Shown here one piece after another: positions 23,377 to 33,100 of a stretch of 64,000 nucleotides of DNA (positions are counted from its first letter, which is position 1; the number at the start of each line of letters is the position of its first letter). A program made the translations under genes and the position numbers. A model generated the notes under the pieces. It did no database searches. It saw only the letters and a program-made list of their open reading frames with translations, and had not been told where the DNA came from. The DNA comes from JBCDGZ01 sp038750655 (lineage in GTDB: Bacteria > Bacteroidota > Bacteroidia > Chitinophagales > Saprospiraceae), in assembly GCA_038750655.1 (NCBI GenBank), contig JBCDGZ010000008.1, positions 1-64,000 on the forward strand. The letters run 5' to 3'.

Positions 23377-24639
23377 ATGATTCTCCTTTTAGATATGATT
23401 GTCGTCAGTAAATTCGTACTGATTCTGATTATCGCTGGCTTTATGCCATTGTCTTCTATTTCCTTTTTTCGACATATGATGCCCAAAAAGGAAAAAGAAT
23501 ACAACAAAGCCATTAAGGAAATGGGCATCAAAACCAATCGGACAGTAGCGGATACCTACAATTATAGACGCTATTTCCTTCCCGTTTCCTTTGTCACCTT
23601 AATTTGTCTGCTTTATAGTACCTACTTTACCTTCGCCAATACTTTTGTAGCAGATATGAAAGATAGCCTCCTACTGACAGGTGCTTTTTTTGGAGGGACA
23701 GAGAATAAAGCGTTAATGGAACAAAGTATGTCGGTGCTGACCTATGCATTCCTCGGTGGATTTATCTGGTCAGCACAAACGATTATTAGGCGTTTAATTA
23801 ACAATGATTTACCCCCGAGCGTCTACTACAGTGCCGGAATTCGTATCCTATTAGCCTCAGCTGTAGCACTGGTTCTCTCTTTTGTTATCGGTGAGGAGGG
23901 CAGTAGTAATATCATCAAATTCAAATCTTCATTGGCCGCGATCGCCTTCTTAACCGGGATGTTCCCCGAGCGCGTGCTCTCCTATCTGATCACTGTGTAC
24001 CAGAAATTCGTCAACCCCGACGAGATGAACACCAAACAGCTATCGCTAGAGCGCCTCGAAGGCATCAGCATGCAGCATAAAGAACGCCTGGAAGAAATCG
24101 GCATCGATAATGCACAAAACCTAGCTACCTCTAGCCTCACGCAGCTCTGCGTAGAAACTCCCTTCGAGGCCCGTATGTTGCTTGATTGGATTGGCCAAGC
24201 CAAATTGCTCTGCTATTTTAAGGATGATATTGAGAAAATCAGAGGAGTAGGCATCCGCTCGGTCTTCGACTTCTTTCTGGCCCCAAAAACTGCCCAACAG
24301 CTGCAAGCCCTGGCCCAAGCCGCTGGAGTAAGCAAGGAATTGCTCCAAAATGTCTATCAAGAAGTCATTAATGATAGAGGGATTCAAGCACTTTATGGCT
24401 TCTTATCCGGGGTGAATACTCCGAATGAGGAGGTGGATAATCAGGCCACCACAGCCACTACAGCTAATCAGCCTAAGCCAGCTAATACAGCTGATGGGAC
24501 CAATCCGGTCCCCACAGCTGATAAATCTAAATCGACAAGTACGGCTGGTAAGTCTAAACCAACCACCACTGCTGATAAATCTAAACCGGCTGATAAGGCC
24601 AAACCGACCAACAAGGCCGATAAAACTGATGAGAATTAA
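23377..24639 (+). CDS. Multi-pass membrane protein with helix-hairpin-helix-like domain, unknown function
   Basis: A start at 23377 (about 420 residues) places a hydrophobic helix at the N-terminus. Four or five membrane helices follow in the first 210 residues (LILIIAGFMPLSSISFF; FVTLICLLYSTYFTF; IRILLASAVALVLSFVIG; SLAAIAFLTGMF). Residues about 235-340 contain two stretches like the DNA-binding or protein-binding HhH of topological sensors (LEEIGIDNAQNLATSS and IEKIRGVGIRSVFDFFLAP). The last 70 residues are a Thr/Ala/Asp/Lys low-complexity tail with a repeated TADKSKP unit. No family name is recognised. Confidence 0.65.
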   Translation: MILLLDMIVVSKFVLILIIAGFMPLSSISFFRHMMPKKEKEYNKAIKEMGIKTNRTVADTYNYRRYFLPVSFVTLICLLYSTYFTFANTFVADMKDSLLLTGAFFGGTENKALMEQSMSVLTYAFLGGFIWSAQTIIRRLINNDLPPSVYYSAGIRILLASAVALVLSFVIGEEGSSNIIKFKSSLAAIAFLTGMFPERVLSYLITVYQKFVNPDEMNTKQLSLERLEGISMQHKERLEEIGIDNAQNLATSSLTQLCVETPFEARMLLDWIGQAKLLCYFKDDIEKIRGVGIRSVFDFFLAPKTAQQLQALAQAAGVSKELLQNVYQEVINDRGIQALYGFLSGVNTPNEEVDNQATTATTANQPKPANTADGTNPVPTADKSKSTSTAGKSKPTTTADKSKPADKAKPTNKADKTDEN

Positions 24640-24966
24640 ACTCAAGTTGGAGCCTTGTCTCTTAGTTGGGCGCTACTCTTTACACATAGCTGTCAAGGCA
24701 GTGTCTCTCGCAGAGGCTACTGACAGTACTACAAAAGTGGGATTTCAGTAAGAAAAAGTCATCGTGTTCCTTGGCAATAGACACGGCTTGGACCAAAAGG
24801 GCTGGTACAGCGATCATCAATAAGATCAATACCTTCGCAACAAAGAGGAGCGCCCCCTACGAAAGAGTGCAAAATTTGAAACTTATCGGCTTCTTTTACG
24901 GTAAAATACTAATAGATTGCTCCCCGTCCTGTAATCCATTTGGAGATGAGCCATCTATTGGAAAAT
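24640..24966. other. 327-bp intergenic region
   Basis: There is no supported gene here. An imperfect hairpin, CTGTCA...TGACAG around 24690-24727 with an inner CTCT/AGAG, is the only structure I see. The 90-codon plus frame across 24771-25043 overlaps the real gene in another frame and is not credible. Confidence 0.5.
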
Positions 24967-26076
24967 ATGAGAAAATTATACTCCCTGATCTGTTACTGCT
25001 GTTTGGCGCTCAGTCTATCGGCGCAGGAAGCGCCGAAGGCTAGCGACAATATCGTGCCCAATCCGGGCTTCGAACGCTATTCTGCTACTCCCATTGGTTG
25101 GTTCTACAAAGGCAGTCACTTTACGGATGTAATGAAATACTGGAGTTCTGCCACCGGGGCCTCCCCCGATGTTTTTGGCCCCAAAGTGCGTGTGCCCAGC
25201 CACTGGGCGGCCAAAGGCTTTGGGCAGCAAAGGGCGCACGGCGGAAAGTCCATGGCCGGCATTACCGCCTACGGCTGCGAGCACGGCAAACCCCACTGCC
25301 GAGAATACCTGCAAATACAACTCAGCGAACCCCTGGTCGTCGGCCAAGAATACTACGCCGAATTTTGGGTCAATCACCTGCCCCGCTCCCTGCAAATTAA
25401 TAGCCTGGGCCTCTGTTTTACCCAAGAAAAAGTCGATACCAAAATTGATGTTCCACTGGACTTCACCCCGCAGATCATCGCCGAAGAAATCATCAGTACC
25501 CCCGGTAATAGCTGGGCTAAGGTCTCTGGTCGCTTCACGGCCGAACGCCCGGATGAATACCTCATCATCGGCAATTTTTGCCCCGATAGTATGACCCAGG
25601 CTTACTTCGGTGTGGCCAACCACCTCAATTATGCCTATTACTACATTGACGATGTCATCGTGCGAAAGGAGGAGCCCATTGTTGATGTGCCAGTAAGCGA
25701 TGATGATCTGACACGGATTCCCCTGGAGCAAGGGAAGCTGATACCACTCAAAAATATTTTTTTCGATCACGATAAGGCCGAACTGCTGCCGCGCTCCTAT
25801 GTCGAGCTGCGCAAGCTCCTGCAAGTTATGCAGCAAAACCCTACGCTGGTCATAGAAATCAATGGCCATACCAGCAGCATCGGCGATTTTGATTACAACA
25901 TCAATCTCTCTCACCGCCGGGCCAAGGCCGTCGTCGATTTTCTGCTCGACAATGGCATCCGCGCCCAAAGAGCCCGCTACAAGGGCTACGGCAGTACTCG
26001 CCCTATTGCTTCTAACGATCGGGAAGAGGGCCGAAGCCTCAACCGACGAGTAGAGTTTCTAGTTATCCACAAATGA
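24967..26076 (+). CDS. OmpA-family protein with carbohydrate-binding-like N-terminal domain
   Basis: The start at 24967 gives a signal peptide (RKLYSLICYCCLALSLSAQ). The nine codons upstream lack sense. The mature N-terminal domain (about 25-245) begins NIVPNPGFERY, the opening of the beta-sandwich found in Bacteroidota OmpA proteins, and ends YYIDDVIV. The C-terminal OmpA domain (about 255-368) has IFFDHDKAELLPRSYVELRK, IEINGHTSS, LSHRRAKAVVDFLLDNG and GYGSTRPI with NRRVEF. The conserved Asp and Arg are present for peptidoglycan diaminopimelate binding. It is a periplasmic anchor or outer-membrane-to-wall link. Its stop is one base from the converging DUF5686 gene. Confidence 0.85.
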   Translation: MRKLYSLICYCCLALSLSAQEAPKASDNIVPNPGFERYSATPIGWFYKGSHFTDVMKYWSSATGASPDVFGPKVRVPSHWAAKGFGQQRAHGGKSMAGITAYGCEHGKPHCREYLQIQLSEPLVVGQEYYAEFWVNHLPRSLQINSLGLCFTQEKVDTKIDVPLDFTPQIIAEEIISTPGNSWAKVSGRFTAERPDEYLIIGNFCPDSMTQAYFGVANHLNYAYYYIDDVIVRKEEPIVDVPVSDDDLTRIPLEQGKLIPLKNIFFDHDKAELLPRSYVELRKLLQVMQQNPTLVIEINGHTSSIGDFDYNINLSHRRAKAVVDFLLDNGIRAQRARYKGYGSTRPIASNDREEGRSLNRRVEFLVIHK

Positions 26077-26077
26077 T

Positions 26078-28603
26078 TTAGAAATTGAAATCGATGCTTC
26101 CGCGAACGGAGAAAGGAACGGCCTCGGGATTATCGAGGTAGGTCAGCCGCCATACAGCATCGAAGCGTAAGATTTTGAAGATGTTCTCAATACCTGCGCC
26201 CGCTTCCATGTAGGGGACGCCGGAAGGTGTACGATAGCCGGTGTAAGTGTCTTCGCCAGGAAGTGGAAAGTCATTCAGTCGATTTCGTTCCTGATTTTTC
26301 TTACTCATATATCCTGCTACCGCTTTAAAAGTACTGACAGCCCGCCATTTGAGCTTACGCAAGAGTGGAATTTTATTGAAAATGAATCCATCCATGTGGT
26401 GAGTGAGGATCAACATGGCGTAGGTGTCACTGGCAAATTCGAAGCGATTCATGCCGTTGAAGACATTGTTGCCGTAGAAATAAGTTTCGTTGCCATTGTG
26501 TACTTCGGCGAGTAGGAAGGGAACAGTGCCAAATACTTTGCCAGCCTTTATTTTATAGCTCAGCCAGCCCATGGGGTTGGTATAAACGAAGTGCCGGTAG
26601 CCCAGGGTGATTTTATGGTAGCTGTACTCACCTCCCATGACGCCCTTCAGCCCGGCATTGTACTGAAATTCTATGATAGGATGCTGGGTGCCCAGGCTGG
26701 TGCGAGAGAACTCTCCGTCGATGAATTTCTCGTCGTAGGCGAAGCGAGTTTTGAAAATGAGTTCTGTAGTGGTGATGGTGGTGTCGATGTTGGACAGCGA
26801 TTCCGGGTCGGGGAGGTAGGCATAGTTGAAGCCGCCGCCACCTTCTTGAATATTGCCGAAGGGGTCGAGGCGCTGGTGGAGGAAAGTTAGTCGATTGGAC
26901 CAGCCTCTCTTCCAGTAGCGTTCGTAGAAGAACTTAGCCTCGCGGGTATCAATAAGTTTTTGGATGATTGGACGGCGGTAGAAGCCGGAGAAGAGGTTGC
27001 CCTCGCCGATTTCTTCGCTATTCCCCGTGTTGAAGGCCACATCGTTTTTGTAGGCGGCCCCCAGTACAATGCGGGGATTTTTGCTCAGGTTGAGTTGGAC
27101 ATCCCCGCCGTATTTGACCCGTTTATCTCGGAATCCATAGGCGGCGTAGCCTCCAAAGCGGATGCGTTTACTGAATTGATTACTGGTCCATACCCCCATT
27201 TGTATACGAGTACCTTCCACTGGATTCGCACTCAGCGCCGTAAAATAAGGGCCGACCTCTATGGGCCCAAATTCTTTGAATCCGACGACCAGCGTATAGA
27301 TAATGTCCACATAGGTCTTATAAGCCGGGACATTTTTAATGCTATCCACCATTGCATAGATAGCGGCCTCGTTCTTACTCAATTTATCGTGTCGGGCTTC
27401 TTCCCAGAAGCTTTCATCGCGCTCCAGCTCATTCATCAAGTAGATCGCATCTGGGTCTACTTGTTTGAAAGAATTGGCAATTTCTTCTTTGTTGACCTTA
27501 TAATCTTTATAGCTCACCGTTTTCCTACCAATTAGGCCCGGGGCCTTCTTAGTTGTCACAAAGTCGATCATCATCTTCTGCTTGGTGGGCAGCCAGTAAG
27601 TATTATCGTGTAAGCCAAACTCCTGATAGATTACCGTACGTTGCACCAGGTTGATATTAGCTCCCTCACTCATCCTCATATTGAGCCGCTGTACGGCAAA
27701 AATAGAGTCCGCTACCCAAAAATCACCGTAGAAGGTATTCTCCTGTTTACGTTTAGGTTTGAACTTGAGTTTGTAGCTCCATTGGTCCTCAATAAAAGCA
27801 CTGTCGATGATGTAATACTCGTAATAGGACAGCCCTTGGTTGGAGAAAGGGCTAGCAAAATTCTTTTCTAGGATAGGTATCCAATTGTCATAGACGCTGA
27901 AATACTCGTGCATGGTCGCCAAGAACTCCACCACCGTTTGGTTGGTCACCCCAGATACCCGCTGTGCTTTAGGCACCTTGCGGGGCCGCTTATCCTTGCG
28001 TGTGTAGTAAATATCCTCTATCGTCTCGGTGATGTAAGCGGGCAGAAAAGGTTTTTCGTCAGAAGTACTGTCAATATTTTCAAAAATAAAGGCAAAGGGC
28101 TTCATCAACTTGCTGTTGCGCAGTTTCTCGTTGATGTTGTCCAAGTCGAGTTCCAGCTTGGTATAAGCTTCACACTGATAAGCGTCGAGCTTATCAATGC
28201 GATTGCGTTTTTTATTCTTTATAATATTGCGAACCACCTCATCAGCAGGATTTTCCCCGGCGTAGACCACGACCTCGGTCAGAGTGAGATCGGAAGAACT
28301 GAGTCGAAAATTGATCTTTATCTCTGCACCATTCGCCATCACCTTACTCATCGTCCGGTAACCTACGGCGGATACGCTCAGGCTATCTCCCGGGGTAGCG
28401 GTAGTAAGGGTGTAGTAACCATCGACATCAGATGAAGTACCAATGGTTGTCCCTTCGAAATAAACATTACAGAAAGGAACGCCCTCCTCCGTATCATTAT
28501 CGATCACCTGTCCGGTGATGGTCACTGTTTGAGCATTGATAGCAATACAGAATGCCAGCAGGAAGGATGTTGTAAAGAATCGAATCATACGGTTGCGGAA
28601 CAA
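26078..28603 (-). CDS. DUF5686 and carboxypeptidase-like regulatory domain outer-membrane protein
   Basis: The product has 841 residues with a signal peptide (about 1-24, ends INAQ; ATG 28588 is an alternative start). Residues 25-115 are a CarboxypepD_reg-like beta-sandwich (ITGQVIDNDTEEGVPFCNVY, then DVDGYYTLTT). From about 120 comes the DUF5686 region (DEVVRNIIKNKKRNRI; YLPTKQKMMIDF). The last 400 residues are a predicted beta-barrel ending in Asn-Phe, with an F at the end as in outer-membrane barrels. This is a common Bacteroidota architecture related to TonB-dependent receptors without a plug. The function is not established. Confidence 0.85.
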   Translation of the reverse strand: MFRNRMIRFFTTSFLLAFCIAINAQTVTITGQVIDNDTEEGVPFCNVYFEGTTIGTSSDVDGYYTLTTATPGDSLSVSAVGYRTMSKVMANGAEIKINFRLSSSDLTLTEVVVYAGENPADEVVRNIIKNKKRNRIDKLDAYQCEAYTKLELDLDNINEKLRNSKLMKPFAFIFENIDSTSDEKPFLPAYITETIEDIYYTRKDKRPRKVPKAQRVSGVTNQTVVEFLATMHEYFSVYDNWIPILEKNFASPFSNQGLSYYEYYIIDSAFIEDQWSYKLKFKPKRKQENTFYGDFWVADSIFAVQRLNMRMSEGANINLVQRTVIYQEFGLHDNTYWLPTKQKMMIDFVTTKKAPGLIGRKTVSYKDYKVNKEEIANSFKQVDPDAIYLMNELERDESFWEEARHDKLSKNEAAIYAMVDSIKNVPAYKTYVDIIYTLVVGFKEFGPIEVGPYFTALSANPVEGTRIQMGVWTSNQFSKRIRFGGYAAYGFRDKRVKYGGDVQLNLSKNPRIVLGAAYKNDVAFNTGNSEEIGEGNLFSGFYRRPIIQKLIDTREAKFFYERYWKRGWSNRLTFLHQRLDPFGNIQEGGGGFNYAYLPDPESLSNIDTTITTTELIFKTRFAYDEKFIDGEFSRTSLGTQHPIIEFQYNAGLKGVMGGEYSYHKITLGYRHFVYTNPMGWLSYKIKAGKVFGTVPFLLAEVHNGNETYFYGNNVFNGMNRFEFASDTYAMLILTHHMDGFIFNKIPLLRKLKWRAVSTFKAVAGYMSKKNQERNRLNDFPLPGEDTYTGYRTPSGVPYMEAGAGIENIFKILRFDAVWRLTYLDNPEAVPFSVRGSIDFNF

Positions 28604-28695
28604 ATGAAATGTCTAAAGCTGTAAAGACCAAATAATCTGGCTATAGTTGCTAAAGATAACTTACAATAATCTGACCATTTCCCTAAAAATATAAA

Positions 28696-28727
28696 TTTGT
28701 ATAGTCTTAAGCAATAGTGTATGTTTA
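28696..28727 (+). promoter_or_regulatory. Promoter of rnhB
   Basis: TTTG (28696-28699), then 20 bases, then TATGTTTA (28720-28727) fits TTTG-N20-TAnnTTTG with one mismatch. Transcription would begin near 28734, about 27 bases before the rnhB start. Confidence 0.6.
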
Positions 28728-28760
28728 TCTTGACAAAGCCTTAACTTGAATTAACTCCAT

Positions 28761-29339
28761 ATGTTGGAAAATTATTATGAGCCTTCTGTAATTGAGGCCG
28801 GCTGCGATGAGGCGGGCCGAGGCTGCCTGGCCGGTCCCGTCTACGCCGCGGCCGTCATTCTCCCCCCCGATTTTGAGGCACCGCTGCTCAACGACTCTAA
28901 GCAGCTCCGCGAAAAACAGCGCGAGCAACTCCGCGAGCAGATCGAAGCGGAGGCCTCCGCCTGGGCCGTCGGCATCGTCGGCCCCGAAGAAATCGATGAC
29001 ATCAATATCCTCAATGCCTCCTTTCTGGCCATGCACCGCGCCCTCGACCAACTGTCTACCCGCCCCCAATCCATCCTCGTCGATGGCAACCGCTTTCAGG
29101 ACTACCAGCGCATTCCCCACCACTGTATGATCAAAGGGGACGGCCGCTTTATGTCCATCGCTGCTGCCTCCATCCTCGCCAAAACCTATCGCGATGATTA
29201 TATGAAACAACTGGCGAAGCAGTTTCCGGGCTATGGTTGGGAGCGCAACAAAGGCTATCCTACAGTGGCCCATCGACAGGCGATTCAGGAGCATGGGGTT
29301 ACGGAGCACCATCGGCGGTCTTTCAAGTTATTGCCGTAG
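28761..29339 (+). CDS. rnhB: Ribonuclease HII
   Basis: The product has 192 residues, normal for the family. The catalytic Asp-Glu pair is D16-E17 in GCDEAGRGCLAGPVYAAA, with further acids in SILVDGNR and in the SIAAASILAKTYRDDYM segment. The C-terminus carries GYPTVAHRQAIQEHGVTEHH and RRSF. It removes ribonucleotides from DNA (RNA-DNA hybrids). It has its own promoter and converges on the MBL gene. The body is GC-rich compared with its flanks. Confidence 0.95.
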   Translation: MLENYYEPSVIEAGCDEAGRGCLAGPVYAAAVILPPDFEAPLLNDSKQLREKQREQLREQIEAEASAWAVGIVGPEEIDDINILNASFLAMHRALDQLSTRPQSILVDGNRFQDYQRIPHHCMIKGDGRFMSIAAASILAKTYRDDYMKQLAKQFPGYGWERNKGYPTVAHRQAIQEHGVTEHHRRSFKLLP

Positions 29340-29371
29340 GCTGTCCACCCAAAGCGCCAGGTACGCTCAGC

Positions 29372-30013
29372 CTACTGAAGAAAAGGATTATGTTCCTTCT
29401 CATGCCCCACTGTTGTCGACTGCATATGCCCGGCATAAACCCGAGTTTCGTCTGGCAAAACAAACAACTGGCTGCGTATGCTGTTAATAAGGGTGGCATA
29501 ATCGCCGCCGGGAAGATCTGTACGGCCGATGCCTTCGTGGAAGAGGACATCGCCGGCAATGACAAATTGGCTGTCGCGGCAGTAGAAGGAAAGACTGCCC
29601 GGCGAGTGGCCCGGTGTGAAGAGCGTTTCCAGCGTGGTCTGGCCAAAGCGAATGGTTTCGCCAACTTTGATGAAGCGACTAGGTTGCGGCGATTCGTCGG
29701 GCAGCGGGATGCCATACAGCTGGCAAACCTGGGGAACCGAGTTGAGGACCTGCAATTCCTTTTCGTGGATTTCTAAACTCAGATTGTAGGTATCGGCACA
29801 AAAGCGATTGCCGAAAACATGGTCCAGGTGGCAGTGGGTGTTGATGAGGCGAACCGGCTTTAGATTGTTATATGAAATGAACTGCTTCAATTGTATTCGC
29901 TCATTTTCCGTGTAACAACCAGGATCGATAATGATGCATTCTTTGCTTTCGTCATGGATGATGTAAGTGTTCTCCTGAAAAGGATTGAAGCTGAAATTAG
30001 CAACAAGGGCCAT
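29372..30013 (-). CDS. MBL-fold metallo-hydrolase (glyoxalase II-like)
   Basis: The product has 213 residues with no signal peptide. Metal ligands are in NTHCHLDHVFGN (HxHxDH), FTPGHSPGS, VIAGDVLF (bridging Asp) and VYAGHMQSTTVGHEK (last His). Glyoxalase-II-like members usually have VYPGHGP.TT here; this one has A for P and M-Q for G-P, a mild change beside the metal His that could alter substrate choice. It is probably a thioesterase or persulfide-type hydrolase. The function is not certain. Confidence 0.8.
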   Translation of the reverse strand: MALVANFSFNPFQENTYIIHDESKECIIIDPGCYTENERIQLKQFISYNNLKPVRLINTHCHLDHVFGNRFCADTYNLSLEIHEKELQVLNSVPQVCQLYGIPLPDESPQPSRFIKVGETIRFGQTTLETLFTPGHSPGSLSFYCRDSQFVIAGDVLFHEGIGRTDLPGGDYATLINSIRSQLFVLPDETRVYAGHMQSTTVGHEKEHNPFLQ

Positions 30014-30198
30014 ATATTTACCGTTAAGAGTTTTAGGAAATGATCAATTGGGCGTATCTTAAACAGGAATTCAGTTACTTCACTGCTGCATTCCTGACAG
30101 TAGCCGCACTTTTGTTGGTAAAAGTACACTTCTCCGTTATTTATACGTTGACATTTTTGAAGAAAAAATACAACTTAGTAGGATAAACCTTTATCTAT

Positions 30199-33100
30199 AT
30201 GCGCAATTATACTCACCTCCTTGTCCTCGCTTTCTGCCTTCTTTGCGGAACTGCTTTTGGACAAATCTCCCAGGTTGAATTTGGGAAAAACCGCGTACAG
30301 TACCACCAGGATTTTAAGGAATGGGTGCAGTATGAAAGTCGCAATTTTATTACCTATTGGTACGGTGAAGGGCGCAACATCGGCCAGTCGGTAGTGCAAA
30401 TGGCGGAGCTGGACTACGAGGCGATCCAGAATATTCTGGAGCATCGGATGAATGATAAGATCGAAATCATTGTCTATAAAGACCTGACAGATCTCAAGCA
30501 AAGTAATATCGGAGGAGAAGAGACTTTTGTAAATACAGGAGGACAGACCAAAATCGTAGGGAACAAAATCTTTGTTTATTTTAATGGTGATCATACGCAT
30601 CTGCGAGAACAAGTGCGTGAGGGAGTCGCCTCGGTCTATATGAATGCCATGCTCTTTGGTTCCAACTTGCAGGAAATCGTTCAGAATGCAGTGATGATGA
30701 ACTTGCCGGGCTGGTTCAAAATGGGCTTGGTGAGTTACGTTGGGCGAGAGTGGAGTACGGAGTTGGATAATGAATTGCGCGATATTATTCTCCGAGATGA
30801 GTACGAAGATTTTGATAAGTTCGCCGACGACTATCCTGCACTGGCTGGCCACTCTATGTGGTATTACATCAGCCAGAACTACGGCCGTTCTACCGTTTCT
30901 AACCTTCTCTACCTGACCCGCATTAATCGCAGCATCGACAGTGGCTTTCTCTATGTCTTAGGCAGCTCCTACCGCAAGACGATCGAAGGCTGGATGCGTT
31001 ATTTCAAGCAGCGTTACAAGGCCGAAAGTCAGGGCTTAGAAAAACCAGAACCCCGGAAGATTAAAATTAAGAACAAGCGCAAGCTGCCGCTGACCCAACT
31101 CAAGATCAGCCCAGATGGAAAGAAGATTGCCTACGTGTCCAACGACATTGGTAAGTATAAAGTCTATATCCAGGACATCCGTACCGGCGATCGCAAGCTG
31201 GTACTCAAAGGAGGTTTTCGCAATGCCTTTCAGGCTACCGATTACAATTATCCGATCATCGCCTGGAATCCCAACAATGCAGAGCTGGGGGTCATTTACG
31301 AAAGACGCGACATCATTAAATACCTCTCTTACGATCTGAATACCAAGGAGAGTGTCACGGACGTCATCCCCAATCAATACCACCGTATCTACAGTGCAGA
31401 ATACATTAACACCAGCCGAATGGTATTTTCTGCTACCGTTCGCGGCTTCTCCGACCTATTTATTTTCAATACCAAGAATCGACAAACCGAGCGCCTAACC
31501 AACGACTTTTACGATGATTTGGATGCGACGGTTGTTAATTTGGAGGATAAGAAAGGGATTATCTTTGCTTCTAATCGGCGGGATACCTTGCTGAGGCAAC
31601 AAAAACTGGATACCATTTTACCCCTCAACACCTTCGATCTATTTTTCTACGATCTGGAGGATCGTAGCGATAAACTGGTACGTATTTCCGCAACTCCTCT
31701 GGCCAATGAACGACGCCCTATGGCAGTCGATGACGTTTGGTTCTCTTACCTTAGTGATGAAAGCGGTATTTACAACCGCAGGATGGGATACTTCGAAGAG
31801 ATAATTGCCTATTATGAACAAGTTATTTTATTTGAAGACAGTTCGGTGATTGTCCTGCATCAAGATTCCACCCTTTCGATGTTGGATCCCAAGCTTATTG
31901 TTTCGACTACTCCGCGGCCGGTATACCAGAAAGTAGCATTTACGCACAACAATACCAATTACAATCGCAATATCATTACTCAGCATAGTGCGCCAAAGCG
32001 CAATCGGCTGGTAGAGTCTTTTTTCAAAGACGGTTACCACCAGTTTTATTATCGGGATATGGATCCTGAGAGAATGGTCCCTGCGAAGTCTACTCGATTT
32101 AATCGGCAGCGTTTGAAAGCTTATCAAACTACCCTCGGCGGTGGTCTAATACCCATGCAGGACAATATTGTGCAGAGCAATGTGCTGGAAGAAGTAGAAG
32201 ATGCTCCGCCAATTGATTTGACAGAGGCCCCCTTTGAAAAATTAGATACTAGCAAGATTGATATTGACAATTATATGTTCCAAAGTGAGTTTGACGATGA
32301 TGAGACGCCAGCTAAAGTAGTGGTAGAAGAAGATGATGGAGCCATCACCTTACAGCAACCAGAAGAGGAAGAGATTCAATTGGCGCCCTCGCTGCAAACA
32401 CTGGAGCCTAGAGTTATGCGCTTTCGCCCTGGCCGCATCACTCCTTATCGACTCAAATTCAGAACCGATTTCGTCACCACCCAGCTCGATAACAGTCAAC
32501 TTTTTGGCGGCCTTGATCGGTATCGACCAGAAAATGACATCTTCTACCCACCACCAGGCATCCTACTGAAAGCCAATTTTAAAGACCTTTTTGAGGATTA
32601 TGAAGTAGAAGGGGGCATTCGGATTCCGACTACGTTTAATGGTGCAGAATACTTTCTCACCTTTGATGACAAGAAGAAGCGGATGGATAAACGCTACAGC
32701 TTTTACCGGCGTGCGCTTCGCTTTCCGACGGAACTTCCCGGGTCTTTTGTGCCTGGTAAATACGAAGAAGCCATCATCATGGCGCAGTACGAGCTGCGCT
32801 ATCCACTGGATATTTTTACCAGCATTCGGGCTACCACCTCTTTGCGCTTCGACCGCCTAAAGCAGCTCGCGACGGATGCGCAGACCCTCAATCAGCCTTC
32901 GTTCAATCAACAGCGCCTCAGCCTCCGACTGGAATATGTATTTGATAATACTTTGGATGTCTCGGTAAACATCAAGAATGGCACCCGGTATAAGTTTTAT
33001 GTCGAGGCCTTCAAGGGTTTTCAGATTGACTTATTGGATGAAAATCGGGAATTTAGTCTGAACGATGGTTTTATGACGCTTTTAGGACTGGATGCTCGCC

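Noticed and set aside
25015..25968. 317-codon minus-strand frame
   Set aside because: It is antisense to the OmpA-family gene, whose plus-strand product has clear domain motifs.
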